From: Iphinoe sp. HA4291-MV1
Lineage (GTDB): Bacteria > Cyanobacteriota > Cyanobacteriia > Cyanobacteriales > Nostocaceae
Length of the DNA stretch: 64,000 bases
Reading direction: 5' to 3'
NCBI GenBank assembly: GCA_019359415.1
Contig: JAHHHH010000034.1
Coordinates: forward strand, 1-64,000
Every line of letters starts with the position of its first letter. The first letter of the stretch is position 1. Below are positions 44,613 through 53,644 of the stretch, piece by piece. The notes below the pieces were generated by a model, which worked only from the letters and a program-made list of their open reading frames with translations, had not been told where the DNA came from and ran no database searches. Position numbers and translations under genes: made by a program.

Positions 44613-46943
44613 CTAAGTGATCTGTTTTAAATCCTGTAGGACAGCAGAGGCTGATTGATAGCGATCGCTAAAGTGGTAACACACCATTTTATCTAAAATC
44701 TCTGCAAATTCCTCGCGTACTCGCGCCCATTGACGCCACATAATATTACCAGTATCTGAGTTTGGTTGGAGTTCGTGGGGTGATAACCCTGTAACTGCCT
44801 GAATGCCAATCATCCCTAAAGCATAAATATCACTGCACAAGCGGGGATGACCAGCAAATTGTTCTGGTGGTGCGTAACCCCGCGTCCCAATAGCAACTGT
44901 CGCTAATTCCGTTTGTTCCTGACTTGGCGGTTGCATCATTTTTACTGCCCCAAAATCAATTAGTACTAACTGATTATCTTTAGCACGCCTGATAATATTA
45001 CTCGGTTTAATATCTCGATGAATCACACGATGTTCGTGAACAAATACTAGAATTTCTAAAATCCCTTTAATCATATCGATAACAAAAAGTTCATGCTCTA
45101 CACCTCGCACAGGTGGTAATTCCTCACTTAAAGAATGTCCTTGAATATACTCTTGTACTAAGAAAAACTCGTTATTGTCTTCAAAATATGCCAGAAGTTG
45201 TGGAATTTGATTATGTTTTCCCAAAGCCTCTAAAATTTCAGCTTCGGTGTCAAATAATCTTCGCGCTACTTGTAAAAATTTTGTATCCCTACGGGCAGGC
45301 ATCAGTTGTTTCACAACACAGATAGGATTGCCTGGGCGTTGGGTATCTTCTGCTAAATAAGTGCAACCAAATCCTCCTGAACCAAGAACTTTCGTAATTT
45401 TATAGCGTCCACTTAAGACAGAATCACCAGTTGTTTTTTCTGGGCTATGAACTTTTGATGAAATATGAAGATGTTTGTCTTTAATTGCTGTACTTTCTTT
45501 TAATAGAGTATTTAACTGCTCTATTGCTTCTTGTTGTTTTTCTACTTGCAGAATAACGACCTTTGTTTCCTGCTGAGTTCGATATGTGGTGTAAACCATC
45601 ACGCTTATACCACTTAGTAACAGTGCGATCGCAGGCGGTATTATCGGTACCCATCCTGCTTGTAGAAACAAACCAACGCAAATCACCACCAAGCTACCTA
45701 GGGTTATACCTCCCACGACAACCAGCAATAAAGGATGTCGCACTCGCCAAGCTAAAGCAGCACCTAAGAGTGACCAAACCAATACCCATACACCTTCAGC
45801 CCACTCAGAAAAATACCAAACAACAGGTCGCCCATCCAGTGCAGCACTCATCACCTGACTAGCAATCTGCGCATGAATAAAGACAGCAGGCATTCTTGCT
45901 GGTTGGTCTGGCAAAGCACTGTAGGGCGTGTAGAAGCCAGGATGAAGGCTGGGAGATTTAGTACCAATAATAACAAGACGGTCTTTTATCCAATTGGGAT
46001 TTATATTACCATTCAGCGCTTGTGTTAAAGTGACTTCCTTGGTAAACTTATCCGGATTGTGGTAATTCAGCATGACTTGATAGCCACCATCATCTATCTT
46101 TTTATAACCACCTGTATTGCTGTCAAGAACTTGAAAATTGGCTTTGACCTTTTTTGAATGAGTATCAACTAGCTTGAAATTATTTTCATCGCTGGAATCA
46201 GGTTCTATACCTTCTTTTTCCAAAAAGCTTATTGCGAGTTGGGTGGCAAACGAGAGATTTGTTGTACATTTCTTGTCTTGCGGGGAATGAGCAAATAACA
46301 AACTGCGGCGGACAATACCATCTTCATCAGATATTACGTCGGTAAACCCGACATTATCTATAGGAAAATTCGGTGGTGGTGTAACTTCTGGCATACCCAT
46401 GCTGCTGAAAACACAAGTACTGAAGACGTTATCTCGACGCTTTAAGCCAGCCCCCATATTTTTTTGTTCTGGTCTGTATATATTTAGACCTATAACACGT
46501 GGTTGATAAGATTGTAATTTTTCTAACAAATTGTTAATTTTATTGTCTGACAGAGGCCATCCGTGTTGCCGAACATCATCTTCAGTCACAGTCACCAGCA
46601 AAATACGTGGATCTGGTGCCTCCAAAGGACGTAACCGTAGCATTTGGTCATATGCTCTTAACTCCCAAGACTGCAACCATTGTAGTTCTCGAACTCCCAG
46701 TACTAGGGCTGTGACACCCAAACTGGTCACAAGAAGAGTTCGCAACCAGCCTTTAGGAGCATTGTTCTGACCAAAAGAGTGTTCTTGTTTGGGAGCATCA
46801 GTTAAATCAAGCTCCTCCGGTTTGCGTTCAACAAGCGTATCGCCATATCGATTCGACGCCTGCACAGATGAGGAGGCTCGAACAGTCAAACGACCCCTAT
46901 CTTTTGCCCTTGAGGCACGCAGCTTTTGTAATAGTCCTGTCAT
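44613..46943 (-). CDS. CHASE2-domain serine/threonine protein kinase
   Basis: The 776-residue membrane protein has a first helix near 70-90, a periplasmic CHASE2 sensor (about 90-385; AYDQMLRLRPLEAPDPRILL, DRLVIIGTKSPS), two or three further helices (about 385-460), a short coiled coil and a cytoplasmic Hanks-type kinase (about 515-775): VLGSGGFGCTYLAED, catalytic HRDIKPSNI near 642, IDFGAVK and YAPPEQ. It senses an unknown external signal and phosphorylates proteins on Ser/Thr. ATG 46943 follows an in-frame GTG. A Uma2 gene is divergent. Confidence 0.93.
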   Translation of the reverse strand: MTGLLQKLRASRAKDRGRLTVRASSSVQASNRYGDTLVERKPEELDLTDAPKQEHSFGQNNAPKGWLRTLLVTSLGVTALVLGVRELQWLQSWELRAYDQMLRLRPLEAPDPRILLVTVTEDDVRQHGWPLSDNKINNLLEKLQSYQPRVIGLNIYRPEQKNMGAGLKRRDNVFSTCVFSSMGMPEVTPPPNFPIDNVGFTDVISDEDGIVRRSLLFAHSPQDKKCTTNLSFATQLAISFLEKEGIEPDSSDENNFKLVDTHSKKVKANFQVLDSNTGGYKKIDDGGYQVMLNYHNPDKFTKEVTLTQALNGNINPNWIKDRLVIIGTKSPSLHPGFYTPYSALPDQPARMPAVFIHAQIASQVMSAALDGRPVVWYFSEWAEGVWVLVWSLLGAALAWRVRHPLLLVVVGGITLGSLVVICVGLFLQAGWVPIIPPAIALLLSGISVMVYTTYRTQQETKVVILQVEKQQEAIEQLNTLLKESTAIKDKHLHISSKVHSPEKTTGDSVLSGRYKITKVLGSGGFGCTYLAEDTQRPGNPICVVKQLMPARRDTKFLQVARRLFDTEAEILEALGKHNQIPQLLAYFEDNNEFFLVQEYIQGHSLSEELPPVRGVEHELFVIDMIKGILEILVFVHEHRVIHRDIKPSNIIRRAKDNQLVLIDFGAVKMMQPPSQEQTELATVAIGTRGYAPPEQFAGHPRLCSDIYALGMIGIQAVTGLSPHELQPNSDTGNIMWRQWARVREEFAEILDKMVCYHFSDRYQSASAVLQDLKQIT

Positions 46944-47233
46944 CACAACAAATGCAGCACCAGCCAGAATGTGGTAGACTTACCTAACCTGGATCTTAAG
47001 TTCCAAGCTGTGAATTTGGGAAAATAAAAATTATCCCCAGTACTATCCACTCTAACAACTAAATTGCTAGAGCAATCCTAAATGATTCGTGAAACAGTAG
47101 ACCTTGCTTGATTCACTGTAACTTTGCCATATGTCTTGTCATAAATTCCAGCAACACTTCAGCTTGTTTTGAGCGTTGAAAACTTACCTAGACTTACGAT
47201 CGCCATCTTAAGCATTTTTAATGACTAAACACT

Positions 47234-47941
47234 ATGTCTTTCGCTTCAGATTTAAAATATTCGGAAAATACGATGGAAGATGTTATCTTTCCTCCTAGTG
47301 ACTTATACAGTGACGAACCGCCTTTGGAAACGGATCTACATCGGTTACAAATGACGCTGCTCATTCAATGTTTGGAATGGGTGTGGCGAAACCGCAATAA
47401 CTTCTACGCTTCTGGGAACTTGACAATTTACTACAGTCCTCGCCAACATAAATCTGAACAGTTCAGAGGTCCCGACTTTTTTGTTGTGCTAGATACTGAA
47501 CGCAAACCGCGAAAAAGCTGGGTAGTTTGGGAAGAGGATGGCAAATATCCCAACGTGATTGTAGAAATTCTTTCTTCCGCAACAGCCGACACTGACCGAG
47601 GATTAAAAAAGCAAATCTACCAAGATATCTGGCGTACTCCAAATTACTTCTGGTTTGACCCGGATACCCTAGAGTTCAAAGGGTTCGAGCTAGTAGGGGG
47701 TCACTACCAAGAACTTAAATCCAACGAAGCTGGCTGGTTGTGGAGTTCACAGTTGGAGTTATATTTGGGTGTTCATAATTCCAAGCTGCGTTTCTTCACT
47801 TACATAGGAGAACTGATACCCACACCAGAAGAAGTCGCACAGCAAGAACAGCTACAGCGCGAACAAGCTCAACAACAGGTCACAGAAATGGAGGCGTTGC
47901 TGACTCGCTATCGAGAACGATTTGGTGAGTTACCAGAGTAA
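47234..47941 (+). CDS. Uma2 family (DUF820) PD-(D/E)XK endonuclease-like protein
   Basis: The 235-residue protein has GPDFFVVLD and NVIVEILSSAT, the acidic residues of the Uma2 nuclease-like core, then a Gln-rich coiled C-terminus (EEVAQQEQLQREQAQQQV) usual in cyanobacterial members. These genes are very numerous in filamentous cyanobacteria and their biological role is unknown. The transaldolase gene follows 45 bp downstream. Confidence 0.9.
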   Translation: MSFASDLKYSENTMEDVIFPPSDLYSDEPPLETDLHRLQMTLLIQCLEWVWRNRNNFYASGNLTIYYSPRQHKSEQFRGPDFFVVLDTERKPRKSWVVWEEDGKYPNVIVEILSSATADTDRGLKKQIYQDIWRTPNYFWFDPDTLEFKGFELVGGHYQELKSNEAGWLWSSQLELYLGVHNSKLRFFTYIGELIPTPEEVAQQEQLQREQAQQQVTEMEALLTRYRERFGELPE

Positions 47942-47986
47942 CCACTGGGAAGTCCTGTTAAAAAACTTGAAAGGGGTGAGATAATC

Positions 47987-48625
47987 ATGGCAATCTATCT
48001 AGACTCAGCGATCGCATCTGAAGCTGAAATTGCTAGTAAAATGGGCTGGGTAAAGGGTATCACGACGAACCCAACGCTTTTAGCAAAAAGCGATAACCCA
48101 CCAGAAATCACGCTGAAAAAATTGGCGCAGTTGACTTCCGGACCAATATTCTACCAGCTCATGTCGTCTGATTTTGAGGGGATGGTGGCGGAAGGGAGAA
48201 AAGCTTTTGAGATTATTGGCAAACAAACGGTGTTAAAGATTCCAGCAACACCAGTTGGGTTTGCTGTCGTGGCGAGTCTTTCACCAGAGATAACTTGTTC
48301 AGTGACAGCAATTTACAGTGCAGCACAGGCAGCTGTGACACGGGAGGCGGGTGCTAAAATTGCGATCGCTTATGTCAATCGTGCTACCCGTTTGTTAGGG
48401 GATGGAATTGCCTTAGTACGAGATATGGCTAGTATACTCGCTGGTAGTAACACTGAAATCCTCGCAGCCAGTATCAAATCGCCAGAAGAAGCCGCAGCAT
48501 CGCTACAAGCTGGAGCACATCATCTGACTTTACCTTTAGCGATGTTACGAGCCATGACTACCCATGAATTTTCGGACAAAACTGTAGAGGAGTTTACCAA
48601 AAGTGGTATTGGTTTAAAGATTTAG
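47987..48625 (+). CDS. fsa: transaldolase / fructose-6-phosphate aldolase family protein
   Basis: The 212-residue protein is of the short TalC/FsaA type: ITTNPTLLAKS at the phosphate-binding end and the Schiff-base Lys84 in VLKIPATPVGF, followed by CSVTAIYSAAQA. It cleaves or forms fructose 6-phosphate, or exchanges dihydroxyacetone groups; sequence alone does not separate aldolase from transaldolase. AGGGGTGAG precedes the ATG. The alpha/beta hydrolase gene follows after 23 bp, probably in one transcript. Confidence 0.9.
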   Translation: MAIYLDSAIASEAEIASKMGWVKGITTNPTLLAKSDNPPEITLKKLAQLTSGPIFYQLMSSDFEGMVAEGRKAFEIIGKQTVLKIPATPVGFAVVASLSPEITCSVTAIYSAAQAAVTREAGAKIAIAYVNRATRLLGDGIALVRDMASILAGSNTEILAASIKSPEEAAASLQAGAHHLTLPLAMLRAMTTHEFSDKTVEEFTKSGIGLKI

Positions 48626-48648
48626 TCATTTAAGGTAAACTAAATCCT

Positions 48649-49533
48649 ATGTTTCCAAGTTTCTTACCGACTACAGTTGGCAAACTCACAGAACCCGCTT
48701 CAATTGCTCTTGCTCAGAGCATTGAGCAGATTGCGATCGCCACTCCCTTGAGTACACAACCCATCACTACAACGTATGTGCGTCAAGGGAGTGGCGGTAC
48801 ACCTTTTGTGTTGATTCATGGCTTTGACGGTTCTGTCTTAGAATTTCGCCGCCTTCTTCCTCTATTGGCGGTACAAAATCAGACATGGGCTGTGGATTTA
48901 TTGGGTTTTGGGTTTACAGATAGACCATTCGGAGTCAAGTTTAGACCCAGTGACATGAAAACCCATCTCTATTATTTCTGGAAAATCCTAATTAACAAAC
49001 CCATCATTTTAGTGGGCGCTTCGATGGGAGGTGCAGCAGCGATTGATTTCACCCTGACTTACCCAGAAGTTGTGCAAAAGCTCGTGTTAATTGATAGTGC
49101 TGGTTTAACGGGTAGTTCATCGTTGAGCAAATTAATGTTTCCACCGTTAGATTATTTAGCAACTCAGTTTTTGCGTCATCCCAAGGTTCGGGCAAGTATT
49201 TCCCGTGCTGCGTACAAAAATAAGCAGTTAGCATCACTTGATGCCCAATTATGTACAGCACTGCACCTAGAATGCTCCGACTGGCATAAAGCTTTAATTG
49301 CTTTTACCAAAAGTGGTGGTTACAGTGCTTTTAGATTTAAGAAACTAGCAGAGATTGTGCAACCAACGCTCATTTTGTGGGGTGATTCTGACAAGATTTT
49401 AGGAACTAGAGATGCCAAGAGATTTAAGCTAGCGATTCCAAATAGTAAACTCATCTGGATAAAAGACTGCGGTCATGTTCCTCATCTGGAACAGCCACAA
49501 ATCACTGCCCAGAATATTTTAGAGTTTCTCTAA
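48649..49533 (+). CDS. alpha/beta hydrolase
   Basis: The 294-residue protein has the oxyanion motif LIHGFDGSVLEFR, the nucleophile serine in VGASMGGAAAIDF (about residue 126), the acidic residue in LILWGDSDKIL and the catalytic His in CGHVPHLEQP. The substrate cannot be predicted; cyanobacterial relatives are annotated as esterases or haloperoxidase-like. It sits 23 bp after the transaldolase gene. Confidence 0.9.
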   Translation: MFPSFLPTTVGKLTEPASIALAQSIEQIAIATPLSTQPITTTYVRQGSGGTPFVLIHGFDGSVLEFRRLLPLLAVQNQTWAVDLLGFGFTDRPFGVKFRPSDMKTHLYYFWKILINKPIILVGASMGGAAAIDFTLTYPEVVQKLVLIDSAGLTGSSSLSKLMFPPLDYLATQFLRHPKVRASISRAAYKNKQLASLDAQLCTALHLECSDWHKALIAFTKSGGYSAFRFKKLAEIVQPTLILWGDSDKILGTRDAKRFKLAIPNSKLIWIKDCGHVPHLEQPQITAQNILEFL

Positions 49534-49598
49534 TTAAATTGTTCTCTCATATTTTAACAGTTATCAGTTATCAGTTCACTGTTTACTGATAACTGTTC

Positions 49599-49727
49599 AT
49601 ATCATGTCCGGATAAACACTTATAAAAAAAACGAAGAACCTCACCCGCCTCCGGCACCCTCTCCTTATTAAGGAGAGGGTTGGGTGAGATCAAGCAGGAA
49701 TTATAAGTAATTAAGCGGACATGATAT
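49599..49727. mobile_element. 129-bp MITE with about 27-bp terminal inverted repeats
   Basis: ATATCATGTCCG...CTTATAA at 49599-49625 is inverted at 49701-49727 (TTATAAG...CGGACATGATAT). The centre holds a hairpin, ACCCTCTCCTTA-TTAAGGAGAGGGT. There is no coding capacity. It lies between the convergent hydrolase and coiled-coil genes, 7 bp from the latter's stop. Confidence 0.75.
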
Positions 49728-49734
49728 CACTGGT

Positions 49735-50451
49735 TTAATCAAGCAGCCACATCGGAGAAGAAGTTTCAACAGATTCTTCCGGTTTACTTACAGGCATCTT
49801 GTCTGGTAAACGGTATGATTTTTTATAGCTTTTTTGTGGTTGAATATTTCCCTTTTGCTTTTCCTTCGGCTGTTGTAATGTACTGATTGTACTGATTGTT
49901 TCTGTCAGTTGTGAATTAGCTTCTGCTAGTTGTATTGCTGCCTGTTTTGCATCATCCAGTTCAGTTTTCAACCTTGCTGCTAATTTTTGTTGTTCAGATA
50001 ATGCTGATTGCAAATCAGTCACTTCCTGCTGAAGATAAACTTCTTTTTGCTGTGCTTTTGCTAGAGTTTCTTTCAATTCTTCTACAAGATAAACTTCTTT
50101 TTGCTGTGCTTTTTCTAAAGTTTCTTTTTTTTCTAAAATTTCTTTCAATTTTTTAACGAGAGAAGCTTCTTTTTGCTGTGCTTTTGCCACAGTTTCTTTC
50201 AGTTCTTTGACAGTGGCTTCTAACTCGACTGTGGTTGGGTTTGTATGCTCAGATGTTATCAAAGTGACTGCTTGTTTTGATTCCTCCTCTAATTGAGCAG
50301 AACCATCTTCTTTCCCTGTATCATTATTGGAGGAGGTAGAGGGATTGTCATCAGAAATAGCAGCAACATCGATAGTCGTTTCACCATCAGAAGGTGAAAA
50401 TTTTTGCGCTTCTTCTTGTAATAAGTCAGAAAGATGTTTCTTAGCAGCCAT
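49735..50451 (-). CDS. coiled-coil protein resembling McdB, without an intact ParA partner
   Basis: The 238-residue protein has a disordered acidic N-terminus (after AAKKHLSDLLQEEAQKF), a long Gln-rich coiled coil with three near copies of KETLAKAQQKEVYL (about 80-150), a helical part to about 200 and a basic tail ending SSPMWLLD. A charged start, Gln-rich coiled coil and near-terminal Trp are features reported for McdB, which positions carboxysomes with the ParA-type ATPase McdA; other ParA partner proteins look alike. GGAGGGA precedes ATG 50451 (the TTG at 50463 is not needed). The ATG overlaps a stop of an upstream frame. Confidence 0.6.
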   Translation of the reverse strand: MAAKKHLSDLLQEEAQKFSPSDGETTIDVAAISDDNPSTSSNNDTGKEDGSAQLEEESKQAVTLITSEHTNPTTVELEATVKELKETVAKAQQKEASLVKKLKEILEKKETLEKAQQKEVYLVEELKETLAKAQQKEVYLQQEVTDLQSALSEQQKLAARLKTELDDAKQAAIQLAEANSQLTETISTISTLQQPKEKQKGNIQPQKSYKKSYRLPDKMPVSKPEESVETSSPMWLLD

Positions 50452-50513
50452 TATTCCCTCCAATCACGCTTTAGTTCTTCAGCTACTTGGCGGTAGTCAG
50501 ACTCCGCCTCTGC
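50451..50513 (-). pseudogene. C-terminal scrap of a gene coupled to the McdB-like gene (ParA-like?)
   Basis: On the minus strand the frame ...AEAESDYRQVAEELKRDWRE ends with TAA whose last A is the A of the downstream ATG (TAATG). This is the arrangement of coupled parA/mcdA-mcdB-type pairs, and the sequence resembles a ParA C-terminal helix. Upstream the frame runs into repeat DNA (50520-50640) and stops, so the main body of the gene is gone. Confidence 0.4.
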
Positions 50514-50519
50514 GTTCTT

Positions 50520-50800
50520 TCCTCTGGTGCACATGGTGTGGGCAAAACCAGATAATCTGCTATAGCATTTGCCCTCGCCAATGCTTCAGAGCGCAGCGCC
50601 AAAGACGTCTCTACTACTAAATCGTAACCTGTTATTTCTCACAAATGACCAAAGAACAGGGAACAGGGAACTCTTAACAGGGAACAGAGAGAGCGAGATG
50701 CTTTGCATTGGGGAGGCAGCGCTTGGCGGAGAGAAGTTTGAGCGGAGGAAACTTCCGCTCAAAGCTTCGGAGGGTTCCCCCCGCCTGTGCGACTGTCATG
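50520..50800. repeat. repeat-rich spacer
   Basis: It holds the GCACCAGAGGAAAGAACGC-type spacer repeat, GAACAGGGAACAGGGAA short repeats (50656-50690), an inverted repeat around GAAGTTTGAGCGGAGGAAAC and GGGTTCCCCCC. Frames open across it on the plus strand are not protein-like. Confidence 0.55.
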
Positions 50801-50832
50801 GGCTTGTACCACTAATACGGACTGAATTCTTC

Positions 50833-51609
50833 CTAGTCCCCAGTCCCTTTTCTGGTCACCTGGTGTAGTTCTTTAGAAAGAAGCTGCAGCAGGAGTGTTT
50901 GCGCTGAGTGAAGGAAGAAATGATCGCCTGTGAACATATGTAGTGAAAATTCAGTATTTGTTTGTTCCTGCCAAGCTTGGAGTTCATCATAACTGACTTC
51001 TTCATCCTCTGTGCCACCAAAAGCAGTAATAGGACAGTTAAGAGGTGGTTCGGTCTTATAAACATAGGTTTCTACAACTGCAAAGTCTGCTCGTAGAATT
51101 GGAACAAGGAGCTGCATCAGTTCAGCGTTTTGTAGCACTGCTTCAGGAGTACCATTGAAACGACGCAGTTCCTCTTTGAACTCAGGCTCGCTTAAAGCGT
51201 GTATCGGCGGCTTTGGGTCAGGGACTTGAGGGGCATGCCGACCGGACACGAAAAGATGAGCGGGAATAATATTATGTTCTTTGCGAAGTAAACGGGCAAG
51301 CTCAAAGCTGATCAGCGCACCCATACTGTGACCGAAAAAAGCAAACGGTTTGTTTAAATGGGGTAGGAGAAAAGGAGCAATGGTTTGGACGAGATGTTCT
51401 AGCTGAGTGAATGGAGTTAACCTTATCTGTGTTCCCCGTCCAGGAAGTTCGATAGGACACACCTCAACAGTTGTGGGTAGACTGTTAAACCATGTACGAA
51501 AAGCTAGAGAGCTACCACCTGCATAAGGGAAACAAAATAAACGCAGGGAAGCTTGAGGATTCGGTTGAGGGTACGTTACCAAAGAATGAAAAGCTTGGCT
51601 AGTTGTCAT
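50833..51609 (-). CDS. type II thioesterase (GrsT/LgrE family)
   Basis: The 258-residue alpha/beta hydrolase has RLFCFPYAGGSSLAFRTW, the nucleophile Ser in FFGHSMGALISFELA (about residue 95), Asp in the AFGGTEDEEVS region and His in FTGDHFFLH. Type II thioesterases clear misprimed carrier proteins of nonribosomal peptide or polyketide synthases. No such synthase is in the window, so the gene either serves one elsewhere or is an orphan. Confidence 0.92.
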   Translation of the reverse strand: MTTSQAFHSLVTYPQPNPQASLRLFCFPYAGGSSLAFRTWFNSLPTTVEVCPIELPGRGTQIRLTPFTQLEHLVQTIAPFLLPHLNKPFAFFGHSMGALISFELARLLRKEHNIIPAHLFVSGRHAPQVPDPKPPIHALSEPEFKEELRRFNGTPEAVLQNAELMQLLVPILRADFAVVETYVYKTEPPLNCPITAFGGTEDEEVSYDELQAWQEQTNTEFSLHMFTGDHFFLHSAQTLLLQLLSKELHQVTRKGTGD

Positions 51610-51880
51610 ACTTCAAGTCTGAAATAGATATAAAGGTGCAGCTTCAGAAAATGTTAATACAGATGTCAATAGTTTGCATTATCCTGTATATTTTTGAACT
51701 TTAACATTAGCGTTACCTTTGACTACACCTCTCAAGGTGCACGACCTATTCATAGCAATATCTTGCTCTTTGCACCTACGATATTCATAAGAAACCTCAC
51801 GAGAGCTTGAAAACCCGTCGCCTTTAGGCACGAGTCGCATCTGCTCAAAAATTGCCGGTCTTTATTAAACTTTTCGTTTG

Positions 51881-53359
51881 ATGGAAAAAGTGATGACATT
51901 ACCCAATTACATTAATAGCCAGTGGTGCACGTCTAGCGCTACAGAATACTTGGATGTTATCAACCCAGCAACAGCAGAGATACTGGCTAAAGTACCGTTA
52001 TCACCAGCTTCTGAGGTCAACCAAGCTGTCCAAGCAGCAGCAGAGGCTTTTGTGAGTTGGCGGCGCACTCCACCTACGGAACGAGTACAGTATTTATTTA
52101 GACTGAAGAATCTGCTAGAAGAGAATTTAGAAGACTTGGCTCGTACAATTACCACCGAATGTGGTAAGACTTTAGCAGAGTCCAAAGGTGAGATGCGCCG
52201 CGCTATTGAAAATGTAGAAGTTGCTTGCGGTATTCCCATGATGATGCAGGGGACGAATTTAGAAGATATTGCCAGAGGTATCGATGAAATGATGATTCGG
52301 CAACCTTTGGGAGTTGCTGCAGTCATTGCACCGTTTAATTTTCCGGGGATGATTCCGTTTTGGTTCATGCCTTATGCTTTAGCCTGTGGCAATACCTACA
52401 TTGTCAAGCCTTCGGAGAAGGTACCGCTAACAATGCAAAAAATCTTCCAATTGTTAGAAAAGACAGGATTGCCCCAAGGTGTCGTCAACTTGGTGAACGG
52501 TGCGAAAGAAGCTGTAGATGCAATTTTGGATCATCCTAAAATTCGGGCAATTAGCTTTGTTGGCTCTACACCTGTAGCAAAATATATATATAGTCGTGCG
52601 GCGGCAAATGGCAAACGTGTGCAATGTCAAGGCGGTGCAAAAAATCCGTTAATTGTTTTGCCAGATGCAGATTTAGAGATGACGACACCCATTGCTGCTG
52701 ATAGCGCTTTCGGTTGTGCAGGACAACGTTGTCTTGCGGCTTCAGTAGCAGTGACTGTAGGAGAAGCGCGTCGGACGTTTACAGAAGCAATAGCCGAGAC
52801 TGCCAAGAAGCGTGTGGTAGGTAATGGTTTAGACCAAGGTGTAGAAATGGGACCAGTCATCACCTCCGAAAGTAAGGCGCGGATTGAGAGTTTGATTCAA
52901 AAGGGGTCAGATGAAGGGGCGACGGTGTTGGTAGATGGACGACATCCCAATATATCTAGTTATGAAAAGGGTAATTTTATACGTCCAACAATTCTGCAAG
53001 ATGTAAATCCAACAGGTGAAATTGCCCGCACAGAGATTTTTGGTCCTGTACTGAGTGTGATACATTTAGATACTATTGAGCAGGCGATCGCATTAGTCAA
53101 CAGTGGTCAATATGGCAACATGGCTTGTTTGTTCACTACCAGTGGTGCTGCTGCGCGTAAGTTCCGCTATGAAGCTGAGGCTGGTAACATTGGGATTAAT
53201 ATAGGAGTTGCCGCACCAATGGCGTTTTTCCCGTTTAGCGGTTGGAAAGAAAGCTTTTTTGGCGACTTGCACGGTCAAAGCAATCATGCTGTAGAGTTTT
53301 TTACCCAAACCAAAGTGGTAGTGGAACGCTGGCCCAAGGATTGGTCGCGTCAATTTTGA
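51881..53359 (+). CDS. mmsA: CoA-acylating methylmalonate-semialdehyde dehydrogenase
   Basis: The 492-residue aldehyde dehydrogenase oxidises methylmalonate or malonate semialdehyde to propionyl- or acetyl-CoA with NAD and CoA, in valine and inositol breakdown. [20 protein letters not shown], the nucleophile Cys in [15 protein letters not shown] and [13 protein letters not shown] are typical of the MmsA subgroup, where the general-base Glu is absent. ATG 51881 is used; ATG 51893 ([11 protein letters not shown]) is also plausible. No other pathway gene is nearby. It is preceded by a 270-bp spacer with no feature I recognise. Confidence 0.93.
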   Translation: MEKVMTLPNYINSQWCTSSATEYLDVINPATAEILAKVPLSPASEVNQAVQAAAEAFVSWRRTPPTERVQYLFRLKNLLEENLEDLARTITTECGKTLAESKGEMRRAIENVEVACGIPMMMQGTNLEDIARGIDEMMIRQPLGVAAVIAPFNFPGMIPFWFMPYALACGNTYIVKPSEKVPLTMQKIFQLLEKTGLPQGVVNLVNGAKEAVDAILDHPKIRAISFVGSTPVAKYIYSRAAANGKRVQCQGGAKNPLIVLPDADLEMTTPIAADSAFGCAGQRCLAASVAVTVGEARRTFTEAIAETAKKRVVGNGLDQGVEMGPVITSESKARIESLIQKGSDEGATVLVDGRHPNISSYEKGNFIRPTILQDVNPTGEIARTEIFGPVLSVIHLDTIEQAIALVNSGQYGNMACLFTTSGAAARKFRYEAEAGNIGINIGVAAPMAFFPFSGWKESFFGDLHGQSNHAVEFFTQTKVVVERWPKDWSRQF

Positions 53360-53400
53360 ATATTACACCAGTAAGCGGAACCATCCCGCTTTCTGTTAAT
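53357..53400 (-). pseudogene. 14-codon fragment of a DUF2087 gene
   Basis: Read on the minus strand it encodes [14 protein letters not shown], matching [14 protein letters not shown] near the C-terminus of the intact DUF2087 gene at 54429-54749. DNA identity is about 95 percent over 41 bp. The match stops exactly where the inverted-repeat element at 53397 begins, and it overlaps the last codon of mmsA. Confidence 0.7.
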
Positions 53401-53621
53401 ATCAGTAGACCGAAAACTTTTGTCAGTCAACGCAAGAATGAGGGTTTGGGGCGATGTTTTGGGCACAGGGTCGAGCGATCGCTTACCTTAGCAGGAGAAC
53501 TCATCTACAACCCTATTGCTCAAAACGCAGATGATACGGGCATTCTGGCGGATTGTATACAATCCGCCAGAATGCCCCAATGGTAAGCCTTCTAGAAATC
53601 TTTTCGGTCTACTGAATATTA
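53397..53621. mobile_element. 225-bp inverted-repeat element with a perfect 40-bp central palindrome
   Basis: TAATATCAGTAGACCGAAAA at the left end is inverted at the right end with one extra base (TTTTCGGTCTACTGAATATTA, 53601-53621). Near its right side 53538-53557 (GGGCATTCTGGCGGATTGTA) is followed at once by its exact reverse complement to 53577. There is no transposase gene. It lies between the convergent mmsA and dienelactone hydrolase genes. Confidence 0.75.
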
Positions 53622-53644
53622 CTACGTTCCGGTGCAACGACTTG

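Noticed and set aside
53538-53577. Classical rho-independent terminator
   Set aside because: The palindrome has no loop and no T-run on either side, and it is embedded in an inverted-repeat element; a mobile origin explains it better.
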